The position numbers and the translations under genes are program-made. Shown here piece by piece: positions 1 to 64,000 of a DNA stretch of 64,000 nt (position 1 is its first letter; each line of letters starts with the position of its first letter). The DNA is from Eulemur rufifrons (lineage: Eukaryota; Chordata; Mammalia; Primates; Lemuridae). The DNA is taken from the NCBI RefSeq assembly GCF_041146395.1, contig NC_091000.1, forward strand, positions 12,910,501 to 12,974,500, written 5' to 3'. Below the pieces are notes generated by a model. It saw only the letters and a list, made by a program, of their open reading frames with translations, was not told the DNA's origin and searched no databases.

Positions 1-856
1 TAATTTTTACTGTGAAAATTGGGTACGGAGATAAACCTTAAGAAAATTTTGACTGAAAATAGTATTAGAATTTTTCAACTGGCAGGGATTTTGGAAATTA
101 TTTTATCTTATCCTTTCAAAAATGAGGAAATTAAGACCTAGAAGAGACTAACTCGTACTGAGTAAAACCTTTTCTACAAACACAGTTACCACTATTTTTA
201 ACTAAGTGAAAAGAATGTAGTTCTAGTATTTATTTTTGACTTAGCTATGTTAACCAGGAGTTACTAAAAAAGGAATAATATGAGCTTATGCAGTTAAGTT
301 CTATTACAATTATTTCCAAAGAAATTTTAAGATTTCATTGCATAAAGTTGTATTAAAATTGTATTGACTATTATTTGGCCTCAGAGTAGCTATTAACATT
401 TATTGATGAGTTAGTTTTTCTTTTAGATGTTAACTGGATAATAATTTTGTAGATGACCCATTTTTTTTTTTATTTTTTATTTCAAAATATTAATGGGGTA
501 CAAATGTTTTAGGTTACATGGATCACTTTTGTAATGCTTAAGTCCTGGCTGTAGGTGTGCCCGTCACCCAAATAGTGTTCATTGTACCCATTAGGTAGTT
601 TTTTTGCCCCTCCCCCACCCTGTGATTTAATCTTGAGAACCTATGAATTTTTTAACATAAACATGTATAATAATTTAAATATATTTAAATTTTTAAGTAA
701 ATTGGTAAGATTGTTATATTGTAGAAATTCTGATAGTGAATCAAAATCTATTTATTTCTTTACATTAGACTTACTTGTACCAAGACTTTTGAATTTTGCT
801 CATAGAAAAATTTTAAAACAAAGTGTAAATTATTTATGTTTAACTTGTGTTTTTAG
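1..856. other. PRIMPOL intron, AT-rich
   Basis: The region is intronic. No exon was recognised; the preceding PRIMPOL exon with the D-L-E motif is not here. A recognisable L1 tail fragment is at about 462-632. Confidence 0.6.
462..632 (-). repeat. L1 3'-UTR fragment, antisense
   Basis: A T-rich start is followed by ggggtacaaatg and a G/T-rich segment ending ttgcccctcccccaccc. This is the reverse complement of the tail typical of primate L1 3' UTRs. Confidence 0.55.
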
Positions 857-21784
<20,928 letters not shown>

Positions 21785-21955
21785 CTAATTAACTATGGAC
21801 ACTTAACCAGGGTATAATTTGCTCAAAGTCATGTCATGTTTGATAACATAAACATTAAATTATATTAACTTATTAAACATATTTATATCAACTAAGTTAT
21901 ATCACTTTTTCAGGTTTTTTTTTTTTACTAAAATAAACCAGTTTTATTGAAAATT
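21785..21955 (+). other. PRIMPOL: PRIMPOL 3' UTR and poly(A) signal
   Basis: A short AT-rich UTR follows the TAG. AATAAA is at 21932-21937; weaker ATTAAA hexamers are at 21854-21859 and 21872-21877. Cleavage near 21950-21960 is inferred from the usual 10-30 nt spacing. Confidence 0.7.
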
Positions 21956-22289
21956 AGCCTTGGTGTACTTATGTTCAGTAGAAATCTTATTAACCAAAAT
22001 TAGTTTTTGTTCACACAAGTTTATTTATAGGTTAAAACTCTTAGATGTCTGGGGCCGATTGATCAGGTGTCAACATTTTAAAATTACTCAAGACACTAGA
22101 TTATGGCCTCTAAAACTATTAGACATTATTGATATTGTTCACATTTAATTTGGGTAAAGTAATATTAAATTCTGGTGACTAGGCTGTACTTCTTCAAAAA
22201 GAATATTTGTAAAAGTACAGTTTCAGAAGGTAACAGACAATAGCATGAGACTCATCTTTATACAGGCACATTTTAGTAGACTGGTCTTT
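21920..22289 (-). other. CENPU: CENPU 3' UTR and poly(A) signals
   Basis: AATAAA on the - strand is seen as TTTATT at 21943-21948 and at 22020-22025. The distal one gives a UTR of about 350-370 nt, whose end would overlap the PRIMPOL 3' end. Cleavage sites are inferred. Confidence 0.65.
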
Positions 22290-51453
<29,164 letters not shown>

Positions 51454-52019
51454 CGGGCAGGTCTCTGCGCCGGCGCCGTCTGAAGCTCCCGCCAAGTCCC
51501 GGGCCGCTCAGAGCAGCCAGTCCGGGCGGAGCATGCGCGCCCCGCCCCGCTCGTTCCGGAGCGAGCCCAGGCTCCTCCCCGGCCTGGAGCGTGAGGTAAA
51601 ACACGGCCTGGGTATTCCGCCACAACGGAGCTGGAGTTCATGTCTTACAACCTGTTGCTGACGGTTCCTGCGACGCCAAAGATTTTTCCGGGTTTTCCCT
51701 CCCACCCGCACAGCCTGTTTAATCTTCGCTCTAAAACCCGGAAGTCGCGAGGGCCCGCATCTCAGGGGCGGGGAAAGGGGAGGGGCTAGCAGGTAACAGG
51801 TGGATCCAGACCCGGGGAGGGAGCTGCAGCTGTGGGGCCCCGGGGCGGTTGTCTAGCGCAAGGCATTGCATTTGGCGGCTAGCACCCTGCTGCCTTTAAT
51901 CTGCGGTGTGAGCTCGGCTTGTTATTTTACCTCTATTCCAGTATCTTCATTTGAAAATGGGCAGGGTCCCTTATGGAGCTAATAGTCTCTGATTCTTTTC
52001 TTTCTGTCAAAATTTTATT

Positions 52020-52325
52020 ATAACGCAAAAGAATAAAATTGAACCCTTACCTTACACACTATATAAAAATTAACTCAAAATGGATGAAAGACCTAAACAT
52101 AAAAGCTAAAACTATAAAACTCTTAGAAGAAAACATACGGCAAAAGCTTCATGAACTTGGCAATGATTTCTTGGATATGACACCAAAAGCACAGTTTGGG
52201 ATGATAAATAGTGGTGGATGGTTGTGCAACAAGGTGAATGTACCTGATGCCACAGAACTGTATATTTAAAAATGGTTAAAATGCTAAATTTTATGTTAGG
52301 TATATTTTACAGTAAAAAACATAAC
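52020..52325 (+). repeat. L1 fragment, sense, internally deleted
   Basis: An ORF2 end block (aaaattaactcaaaatggat, gacaccaaaagcacag) joins directly at ~52196 to a 3' UTR block (gtggttaaaatg-like, ttttatgttaggtatatttt). Confidence 0.75.
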
Positions 52326-52329
52326 ATGT

Positions 52330-53321
<992 letters not shown>

Positions 53322-53719
53322 CCACATACTTTCAAATACTTAGAAATTTGAAGAGTTTTACATTTTATATGTATCTAGTGAGTTATAATGGTATTTTCTT
53401 GTATTTTTGGTTTGCCTTTCCCTGCAATTGATCATCTTTTCATTGCTTTTTCTTCCCCCCACCCCCACTTCAAGGAGCACCAGAATCTTTTCATTGTTTA
53501 TGGGTCATTCCTGTTTCCTCTTCAGTGAAATGCTTGTTTACCCTACTCAGAATCATTTGGGTCAGTGCCACAGACGGGTAAATCACCTTGAGGTATTGAA
53601 TGTAGTTCCTCATTGATGGGTAGAAATAGGGTTCCTGGAGCCACTGAAAGTTGTCACCGTTAGGAGAGTGGGTAGGTTGCTCCATTTTCTGAGAAAGGGG
53701 TACAGTCAAAACTTTTATG

Positions 53720-54190
53720 CTCATAACAGAATAGTCACCCTTCCTCCCATAGATACAGAAGGGAAATATCGACAGCGGGGAATATGTAGCAGAGGGAATG
53801 GCCTGAAAAAAACAGCAAAAATGTTTTGTCTCTTTAAAATCTTCTCACTGTTTTTGAGAACTAAAACCTGTCTCAGGCCAGTGGTCGGAAGGGGTAGGGG
53901 ATGTCCTTTGTTCTTTGTGCTACAAAAGAACTGTCTGGAAGGAGGGCGCAAGTTCTGGGTGGAGGTCACAAGATTGTTTTAGGCAGCGATGGGACGAAGA
54001 TGGGACCATCAGAAGCTGGGAACCCACCCTTTAAAAGGTCTGTATTTCAGCTTATCATTAGGATGACGGCATTATAGACAGTGGTCTCCATCCTCCTCAT
54101 TGGCCGGCAAATTAATAAAACTCCTTCTCCTCAAACCATTTTTTCTCGTTTTTCTGATGTGGCCTCAAGGACAAGTGCTGAGCTTTTGGT
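53720..54190 (+). mobile_element. LTR-like block
   Basis: tctttaaaatcttctcactg, then ctgtctcaggccagtggtcg, then ttaataaaactccttctcct (poly(A)-like) suggest an ERV LTR. No boundaries found. Confidence 0.4.
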
Positions 54191-54439
54191 AACTTGCTTG
54201 CGAGTCTGAAAAAAGACACTATCCAACTGTCAAGACAGAAAGGGGTTCAGCCAAATAGTTTTAAATAACAAAAGGAATTCATGAGCACGTGTTCCTGAGA
54301 AGTCCAGAGGTAGAATGGATGTCAAGCTTGGTTTGATCCAGAGGTTCAAGAAGCCATCAGGGCTCTGAGTCCACTTTTTGCCCTTCTTGTACATCAACTT
54401 TTTCCTCAGACTGGGTCCTCCCCCGTCATCATTATCTTC

Positions 54440-54690
54440 TCCCAGATTTACTGAGCATTTACTATGTATAATCCAGGCAGTGTTCTGGGTACTTAGTATC
54501 TATTAACTCGTTTACTCCCCTCAATACCCCTACACGGTAGGCACTGTAATCTCACTGTAATCTGGGGATACTGAGGAGCAGTCCTACTGATAGAAAGTGG
54601 TGGTGCCTGAGGTAGATCCTGGGAGTCTGGCCCAGAGCCTGCACCTGCCAGCATCGCAAGCCTCACGACTGAACTCTGCCTTAGAGAAAG
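54440..54690 (+). repeat. MIR relic
   Basis: ttactgagcatttactatgt, then gtgttctgggtacttagtat, then cctacacggtaggcactgta follow the MIR consensus. Confidence 0.8.
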
Positions 54691-54747
54691 AGACTCGCCA
54701 TCTCTCGGTGCTCCTGGAATAGGGCCTGACATACCTATCTGTATTAG

Positions 54748-55580
54748 TCAGGGTTCTCCAGAGAAATAGAACCAATATATATATGGAGGGAGGGAGGAAG
54801 GGAAGGGAGAGAGAGAGAGAGAGAGTTCAAGGAATTGCCAGTGTGATCCTGGAGGCTGGCAAGCCTGAAATCTCTAGGACAGGCAGGCAGGCTGGAAATT
54901 CAGGTATGAGTGGATATTGCTGTGTTGAGTCCATAATCTGCAGAGAATACCAAGCAAGCTGGAAACCCAGGTAGAGTTTCTATGTTGCAGGCTTGAGGAG
55001 AATTCCTTCTTCAGAAAATCTTAGTCTTTTTTTTTTTTAAGGCCTTCAACTGATTGGATGAGGCCCACCCTCATGACAGAGGGCAATCTGCTTTAGTTAA
55101 AGTCTACTGATTAAAATAGTAACCCCTTGGCCGGGCACGGTGGCTCACGCCTGTAATCCTAGCACTCTGGGAGGCCGAGGTGGGTGGATCACTTGAGGTC
55201 AGGAGTTTGAGACCAGCCTGAGCAAGAGCGAGACCCCATCTCTACTAAAAATAGAAAGAAATTATCTGGAAAACTAAAAATATATATAGAAAAAATTAGC
55301 CGGGCATGGTGGCCCCATGCCTGTAGTCCCAGCTACTCGGGAGGCTGAGGCAGTAGGATCACTCAAGTCCAGGAGTTTGAGGTTGCTGTGAGCTAGGCTG
55401 ACGCCACAGCACTCACTCTAGCCCAGGCAACAGAGCGAGACTCTGTCTCAAAAAAAAAAAAAAAAAAAAAAAAGTAGCCCCTTCTAAAAAATACCTTCAT
55501 GGCATGGTGTTTGACCAAAACAATTGGGCACTATAGCCTAGCCAAGTTGACACAAGACCTTAACTGTCACACTTCCCCTG
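54748..55580 (+). repeat. Old interspersed repeat with GA microsatellite, split by an Alu
   Basis: Begins ctgtattagtcagggttctc then cagagaaatagaaccaatat, a widely dispersed mammalian repeat start. Ends agccaagttgacacaagacc then cactgtcacac-like. GGGA/GA repeats are at 54783-54825. Class not settled (TGT...ACA ends suggest an LTR). Confidence 0.55.
55129..55472 (+). repeat. Lemur-type Alu dimer, sense
   Basis: ggccgggcacggtggctcac start, complete linker duplication, 27-A tail. Target duplications AGTAACCCCTT and AGTAGCCCCTT differ by one base. Confidence 0.93.
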
Positions 55581-55709
55581 AACCAAACCCTGGGGCCAAG
55601 GAAATGGAATACACTCATTAGCTTCCTGGAACCACAAGGATTCCCACTGGAACGGGGATGTCTGTACATTGGGAAAGGGGGAAATGGATGCTGCAAGACA
55701 GGCAGCTCA

Positions 55710-55840
55710 AATTCACAACAGAAACTTGCCCGAGGTTGTAGAGCTAGTCATAGGGAAGCCAGGATTCCAACCCAGGTATTCTAACACCCAAATCCACCTT
55801 TATTCCACCCCACCATGCTGCTTTCTCAGTTAAACTATTA
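55710..55840 (+). repeat. MIR-like relic
   Basis: cttgcccgaggttgtagagc, then aagccaggattccaacccag. The MIR core end. Confidence 0.55.
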
Positions 55841-57383
<1,543 letters not shown>

Positions 57384-57780
57384 AAGACTAGATATTTTAA
57401 CTGTTCTTGCTTAACAAATTTTTTCCCTTCATGTAAATGATATTCTTCCATAATTTATCAAATCCATTCCTATAAGCTTCCCTTAAGGCAAAGAATATGA
57501 TTTTCTATTGTGGAGGGGAAAATAATTTATTTCTCAAATTTTCCTACTTTCTTATTTAACTTCCTACAGCACCTCCTAATTATTGGGTACACAGGAATAT
57601 CTCACTAAACTTAGCAGTTTATCAAACAAAAGTCATTATCTGTTTTAAACAGGCCAAGTACTCAACATCTGTAACTATGACACTGAAAAACAAACTTGAA
57701 ACGTCCCAGGAGGGTAAGGGTGAGGAGCAGGGGAGGAAACTTTCTCTTGGATGTTTTCTTGAAGAAAAAGAGGAAATAAA

Positions 57781-58145
<365 letters not shown>

Positions 58146-58691
58146 TTAGATCCCTTCCAATGTCACGTGATTCTCAACATTTCCCTGGCACTGTTACCCA
58201 ACTGCTAAACTTATTTGCTCTGTAACTAATGTTGCTCTACTTTTTCCAGACCTAACTGGCACTGCTCCTACCCAAGCTGAGATCACATGGCTAACTAGGT
58301 CTGAGTACATCATGACCAAGCAATGTCACATGTTTCAGATTCCATTCCCAGCTGCCTGAAGGGCTAAGAGAGTCTGGTACTGGAATCCTGGCAGAAGCAT
58401 TCTAGCAAAATTCAGGATTTCTTTAGCCAAGGAATGGCAGACTCCCAACCTGCACAGGAAATCATTGTATACCTCAGACTGATATAAAAGAACCCAGTGA
58501 GTGCATAAGCTGAGAAAGAGAAAATGAAAGGATATCCCAAAGAAAAAGATTTTCTTAAGGAGAGAAAAATAAGGAAAGAAATAAAATTTCTACAGTAGAG
58601 ACTTTGTCTCCATAACTTTCCCTCAAGCTGTGGTTAGAAAAGAACTTTCTGGAAAACGTTTTCATCTTTTGAATGAGCTTGCTCACTCTGA

Positions 58692-58991
<300 letters not shown>

Positions 58992-61900
58992 TGATATGAC
59001 TTCTGGTTGGCCTGAAAACCCACACAGCTGTGAGGCTGACCTTGTGTGAAGGGTTCCCAGCAACCGGCGTCCTTTCCTCTGGAACCCTCTCTGCCCAGGC
59101 ACGAATGCAATCAGCAGATGGTGTCCGTCAGACAGACTTCCAGGTGATGCAGAAAACTTCATAGACACCTCTCTAGAAGGAAAGCCTCTGGCCAGCTCCT
59201 CTCACCCAGTGGTCCTTGTCACTTAGCATAAATATCATTACCACCCTACTCCCACCTCACATCACTGCTGGGCCACAGTCGGGCTCAACTCTGTTTCCAG
59301 GGCTTGGAGAATCAGAGGCAGCTTCCTAGAGGAAGTGCCACCTACAATCCTACTGAAGGAGTAGGAGCCACCAGGCCAGGGTGCTTTGCAGAGAGCAGGA
59401 TGAATCAGTTCAGTGTGGCTGGAACAGAGTTGGGAGGGGGCAAAAGATGACACCAGGCATCCAAGCAGGGGTCCTCTCAGTTCTTGCTCCTTCAAGTGCG
59501 GTACACAAACAGGCAGCCCTGGTGTTGCCTGCAGTTTGTGAGCAATGCAGAGTTGCAGACCCGATTCTAGATTTATGGAACCAGAACCTGCATTTTCAAA
59601 TCCCCAGGGGATGTGATGCACAGTAAAGTGTGCGAAGCCCTCCTCTAACTACAGTTCAGACTCAAGAGCCATGGGAAGCCTCTGAGAGATTAAGCAGGAG
59701 AATCACTTGGTAAGACTTGTGATTTAGGAAAATCATTCCTGCTGCAAAGTGGGTAAGTTAGCAGAGATCAGCACAGGTGACAGGGAGGCCAGCTAATAAG
59801 AGGCTGGTGTAGTTGTCCTGGCAAGAGATGGCCTCTGCCCTGACTGAGTAGCGGGCATGAGGAGTGGAGAGCATGGCCAGAGCTGCTAGACAATAGGAGC
59901 AGGCATGGGCAGGAGCTGGTGGCTGAGGCTGCCTGGGGCAGGCCTGGAACGGCTCCCAAATGCACGGCCCACTGACAGCTGAGCCAGGCGGGGCTGAGGA
60001 GCTGGCAGCAGCGCAGCAGCGTGGGGGAGGGCAGTATCAGTGGGTGTGGGAATGCAAGAGCCTCCAAAACCAGAGTCCCTCTGTGTCTGCACACGTCACC
60101 TACGCAGAATGTGAGGGAACTGGTTTTCGCACATGCTCAGTGTGCGTCCCATTTGGTGCAAGGCGCTCAGCCGCCCCTGTGGCATTACTCACTCTGTGGT
60201 TTGGAACAAGCCACATGGAAAGCAGGAAGCCTGCCTCGTGTTTTTGGAGGGAAATCCAGCAGTCTTGGTACTGAGCAAGGACAATTTTGGTCAGAGAAAT
60301 TTGACAGTCAAAACCGTTCCCCTTCCCCAGTAAAAATCTCAGCAAACAAGAGTAGTTAAGAAGTTACCTGCAAAACATATTTGTGGGGGAAAAAAAAAAA
60401 AAATCTTGTTTTAGGCCAAGAACAGAATCTCTCTACACCTGAAGAAAGCTGCTTAGAAGCAAAATCCGCCTAGCAAGACTTCTATTCTTTGAGAAAGTCA
60501 ACAGTGTGAAGGAATTTAGAGTCCAAAGGAAAACCTGAATTTGTTTCTATGCTAAATGTATGGATAATGAGTGGGTTGGGTCAATTTTCCTAATCACCCA
60601 AGCTGAGGGAAGAAGTGCTTTTAATCTGCACCGACACATACCGAGGCATCTGCTCCAGGCCACGGGGGTGCAAAGTCAGCCAGGGTGGGGGTGTGGTCTC
60701 CCGTTCTGCAGGCTCCGCGACAACCTGGAGCTGAGGCTTCCCAGCACCGGGCGTCGGCACAGGTTGTTTCGGTGCTGGGAACCTCGGGAGAGTCCCCTCC
60801 ACTCAGACTCAGCTGCAGCCACTTTCTGTAGTAAAAGTGGAGGCTGAGGCTGAGGGTTGGGAGGCACGGGGGCCAGCCTAGCGGACCCACGGCCCTCGCC
60901 TGCCAACGTGCTGCCAAGACCTTCCCTCCATCCACCTGCTCTGCACCCGTGACAGGGAAGGATTGGCAGACTTCCCTTCCGCTTATGCTGCCATGAAAGG
61001 AAACAGCAGCTGGAGATGTGGATTAGAACATAAAAAGGAAATTCCAGAGTCCCTGGCATTTATCTTCCTTCCCATTATGGCATGACTCACTTAAAACTGC
61101 AAACAGGTATATCTGCAAGGGAAAGTTTAACTGCACCTGAGGATTGGCTAATTAAGAAAACTTATTCAACAGTGACTGGATGCTCAGGGCACTGGGCATC
61201 ACACCACAGAGGGGAAGGGACAGCAAAAAAGGTGACCCAGGCACGGAGAGGCCCTGGAGTCCAGCAAAATCCAGCTCAGCCACTTACTAGGCGTCTGAAC
61301 TTGGGTAGTTAGCTGATCTCTCCAAGTTGTCATTTCCTCACCCGTAACAAGAAGATAATACTTAGCTGAAGAAACACAAGTATTCAGATAGAAGCTCCCT
61401 AATCTCCCACCCTAATCACCACGGGTCTGCCTGCATCTAACCCACATTTTCCACTTTCTCTCCTGTTTCAACTCAAGTGTCTTATCAATGGCCAATCTCC
61501 CCACTTAACTTCAATTCCAACCCTCCCACCCTCTTTCCCAAATCATCACTTTCTGTCTCTCTAGATCGTTCCCATCAGCGTGTCATTATGCTCCAGTACC
61601 TCCCATCCTAGAAACCGCCACTACCTGCAAGCAAAAACTCACCTCTCTCCAGTTAAACCACCCATTCACCCAGCTTCCTTCACAGTCAAAAAGAGCCGCC
61701 CACCCTTCTTCCTGACTCCCCGGGAGTGAAACAGGCTCCCTACCCGGCTAAGATAAGGATCTTAATAAATAAAAAAGGCAGAAAGGACTGGAAGCCTTAC
61801 TGGACATACTGTATGTCCACAGGGCTTGGGCTTTGGAGGAAGAAAACAAACATCACCATATCAAACATAAATTTAAGAGAAGACAACAGATCTAACTATG

Positions 61901-62380
61901 ACAGGCTTGGAAGAAACTGGGGGATTGATTAATACTTATGGAAAAGAAAATCTTTAAAATGATAACACGAGGAGTAGCATAGGGATAGAGGAAAAGAAAA
62001 AGTTGCCTAATATAAACGAGACACCGTCTAAGAACAGTTCTATGGTAAGAGAATTACTAAGATATAGTAGAATTCAATCTACCACAGAACCACCAATTAT
62101 AGCCAATGTCTCCTGAATTGTAGCTTTCCAGCAAAGAAGATGCATTTCTAGGACTATCCCTATTATTCACATCATGATTTTCTTCTCCACGAAACTTTAG
62201 GCCTGTTGCCCAGAGACAACACTGTCTGTTGGTGTCAGAGATGACCGAGTTGGAAGAGGGTGACCTAAGTAAGGGGAGGACACAGTGGGGAAAATTTGGA
62301 GGCTGAGGGCCATTCTTGCTCTTTGCTCACATCACAGGCTGTCTGGAATATTAAACCTGACATTAAAAGAGATGCTTCAC
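58992..62380. other. Intergenic between CENPU promoter side and ACSL1 3' end
   Basis: Mostly unique-looking sequence with moderate GC. ORFs up to 127 codons on both strands overlap each other at 60560-61060 and show no recognisable domains. No gene supported. Confidence 0.5.
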
Positions 62381-63878
62381 TCACTTGAAATGCAGAAATA
62401 TTTATTTTGGTTTCCTTCATTGTTTTTGGAAATTCTGTTTTGGTTTATAAAACATAGAAATAGCCAACACTTAAAGCAAACATTCAAAACCCCAATGTGA
62501 CAAATTATTGACTTTTGTGCAATTAAGAATACATATGAAGTTAGGCTACCAAATAGTGTTATTACAATGACAATTCTTTAGTGCAAACCCTGTTGTGCTT
62601 GTATAATACATGTACTCTCACATATCCAAAAACATTTGCTTTAAATGTATAAATGACAGCTCAATCCAGTCAAATGTGGCCAAGACTCGAAATAAAGTGA
62701 AATGCTGTTAATTTCCCAAATTAACATAAAAAAAATCCCTTGAGCAGTTAATCCCAGGAAACGATCTTTCCATATTTCTACATCCTAGAATTTTGGCTTG
62801 TCAAATACATTTCATAGAAATCAGGTAGCATTATGCTATAAGAACATTTGCTTATTTCTCTCCATTTCAGTAAGTACCCGAGTATATCTACTCCCTTATT
62901 TTTAAAGACATGCTTTGCCTGAGAGTTTATTTTGGGGGGCGGGGGGAAGCAAGTTATTTGCAACACGATCTTTTGATATGAAAACCGTATTAAAAATCCA
63001 TTGGCCGTTACACACACAGAATGAGTGGTTCAGTGAAGATAAAGTAGACAGTTATTCAGCCATCACAGTTGAGCATGGTTGACCCAGGTAATTCTTTCTT
63101 TCTTGAAATGCTTGTCTTTACTGTTGAACCTAAGGCAGATTTTTAAATAATCCCTGGGAAGGGATGGAGGGATTCAGGTCTGGAGAACAGAGTCCGAGAG
63201 CATTCTGCTGCGAGTGAGAATCGGCCGGAGACTCCGTGCCTGCACTGTTCTGATTGGATCTGTCCTTAGGTTTACTGGAAACTGTACGCTCCAACAGGAA
63301 CAAGAGGGGACTGTGGAGAAGAGTCGGAAGGGCTGCGTGAGTGCCTGTGAGATGGGGAGGGGTCGGTGGCAGGGATTAAAAAAAAAATCTCTGGTCCGCT
63401 TGTGACATTCTCCAGCCGGGACAGTTGTCCTTGTTTTTCAAGGGACAGCTTCCCTCCAGTGCACTGTACTCTTTAGAGCAGCAGAGGACTGCAGCATTTG
63501 CAGCAAGCAGCAGACAGCTCAGAGATAGCAAAGTCCTAATCCCTTGGTTAGAAAAACAGGGAGACAGAAGTTTTAAAACCCGCCTTTTTAACTGAGGAAG
63601 TCTCAAATAACTTAACACATTTATAGTTTTTCCTTTACAATTTTTAAGGCTCATTTTGGGAATCGTATATCACCATAAACATGGTCTACAACACGAGGTG
63701 ACTATAAGGCAGTGTTCCATTTCCTCTAATATTCCTATGACAAGAACCCCAAGTAGACAAGGGAAACGCACACGTTTCCTTCCCTATGCTTGCTGTCGTC
63801 AAAATACCAACACGAAGGCCATCAGTAGAACAGGAGACTGTGGAGGTGTGCCGTTTCTTTTGAGCGGCCTTTCTCACG
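62380..63878 (-). other. ACSL1: ACSL1 3' UTR (about 1.5 kb)
   Basis: This is repeat-poor sequence below the ACSL1 stop. AATAAA on the gene strand is at 62926-62931 (proximal) and 62401-62406 (distal). The distal one gives a UTR near 1.5 kb, similar to my recollection of the human transcript. The end point is inferred. Confidence 0.6.
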
Positions 63879-63978
63879 TTAAACCTTGATGGTGGAATAA
63901 AGTTCGTCTATCTGTGACCTGAAATAGTTCCGTAGCTCTGGCCTTTTTGCCTTCATTGTTGGAGTCAGGAGGCCATTG
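63879..63978 (-). CDS. ACSL1: ACSL1 last exon (coding part)
   Basis: ACSL1 is a long-chain acyl-CoA synthetase on mitochondrial outer membrane and ER that activates fatty acids for lipid synthesis and oxidation. The acceptor is ttctattag (63979-63987 on the gene strand). The exon gives N-G-L-L-T-P-T-M-K-A-K-R-P-E-L-R-N-Y-F-R, then S-Q-I-D-E-L-Y-S-T-I-K-V and TAA (63881-63879). This matches the human C-terminus except Glu for Asp, as I recall it. All other exons lie beyond the window's right edge, as expected for a - strand gene. Confidence 0.96.
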
Positions 63979-64000
63979 CTAATAGAAAATAATTCAGGAT

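Noticed and set aside
60560..61060. Overlapping ORFs of 95-127 codons on both strands, suggestive of a small gene
   Set aside because: Opposite-strand frames overlap across the same GC-rich patch, no domain is recognisable and no flanking splice sites or promoter were identified.

Overview
This is a 64 kb piece of a primate nuclear genome, very probably a strepsirrhine (lemuriform) primate. Two things point there. The split exons translate into close relatives of human proteins. The young dimeric Alu elements carry a lemur-type form: a duplicated A-rich linker between the arms, and a right arm containing GCTGACGCCACGGCAC. The order PRIMPOL (+), CENPU (-), ACSL1 (-) is the gene order I know from human chromosome 4q35.1. 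Species and family calls rest on memory of sequences; no search was run.

Layout. (1) 1-21.95 kb: the 3' two thirds of PRIMPOL on the + strand. There are nine coding exons (857-1004 through 21533-21784), followed by a short 3' UTR. They encode the rest of the primase-polymerase core (motif II S-R-H, motif III D280), the zinc knuckle (C419, H426, C446, C451) and the RPA-binding tail. The first ~136 codons lie upstream of the window. (2) 21.92-51.6 kb: the complete CENPU gene (MLF1IP/PBIP1) on the - strand. It has 13 coding exons that join in frame to 416 codons plus stop, running from a CpG-rich promoter near 51.45-51.65 kb to a stop at 22290-22292. PRIMPOL and CENPU meet tail to tail, with poly(A) hexamers facing each other 5 bp apart. 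(3) 51.9-62.4 kb: intergenic, filled with Alu, L1, MIR and LTR-like repeats; no gene seen. (4) 62.4-64 kb: the 3' end of ACSL1 on the - strand, comprising the final 32 codons and a long 3' UTR.

The introns are dominated by mobile elements. These include at least seven lemur-type Alus (several with clear target-site duplications), older Alu dimers and monomers, many L1 fragments (one head-to-head pair in a CENPU intron), MIR and L2 relics, Tigger and hAT DNA-transposon relics, and several ERV LTRs. One solo LTR has an intact 4-bp target duplication. No CRISPR, operon, tRNA or rRNA gene was seen. The three genes belong to separate processes: replication-fork repriming (PRIMPOL), kinetochore assembly (CENPU) and fatty-acid activation (ACSL1). 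They are neighbours only by synteny.

I did not find an undescribed biological system. The observations most worth testing concern RNA processing: facing poly(A) signals, AATAAA hexamers sitting on two PRIMPOL 3' splice sites, a microsatellite forming a CENPU polypyrimidine tract, and an in-frame intronic read-through tail in CENPU.
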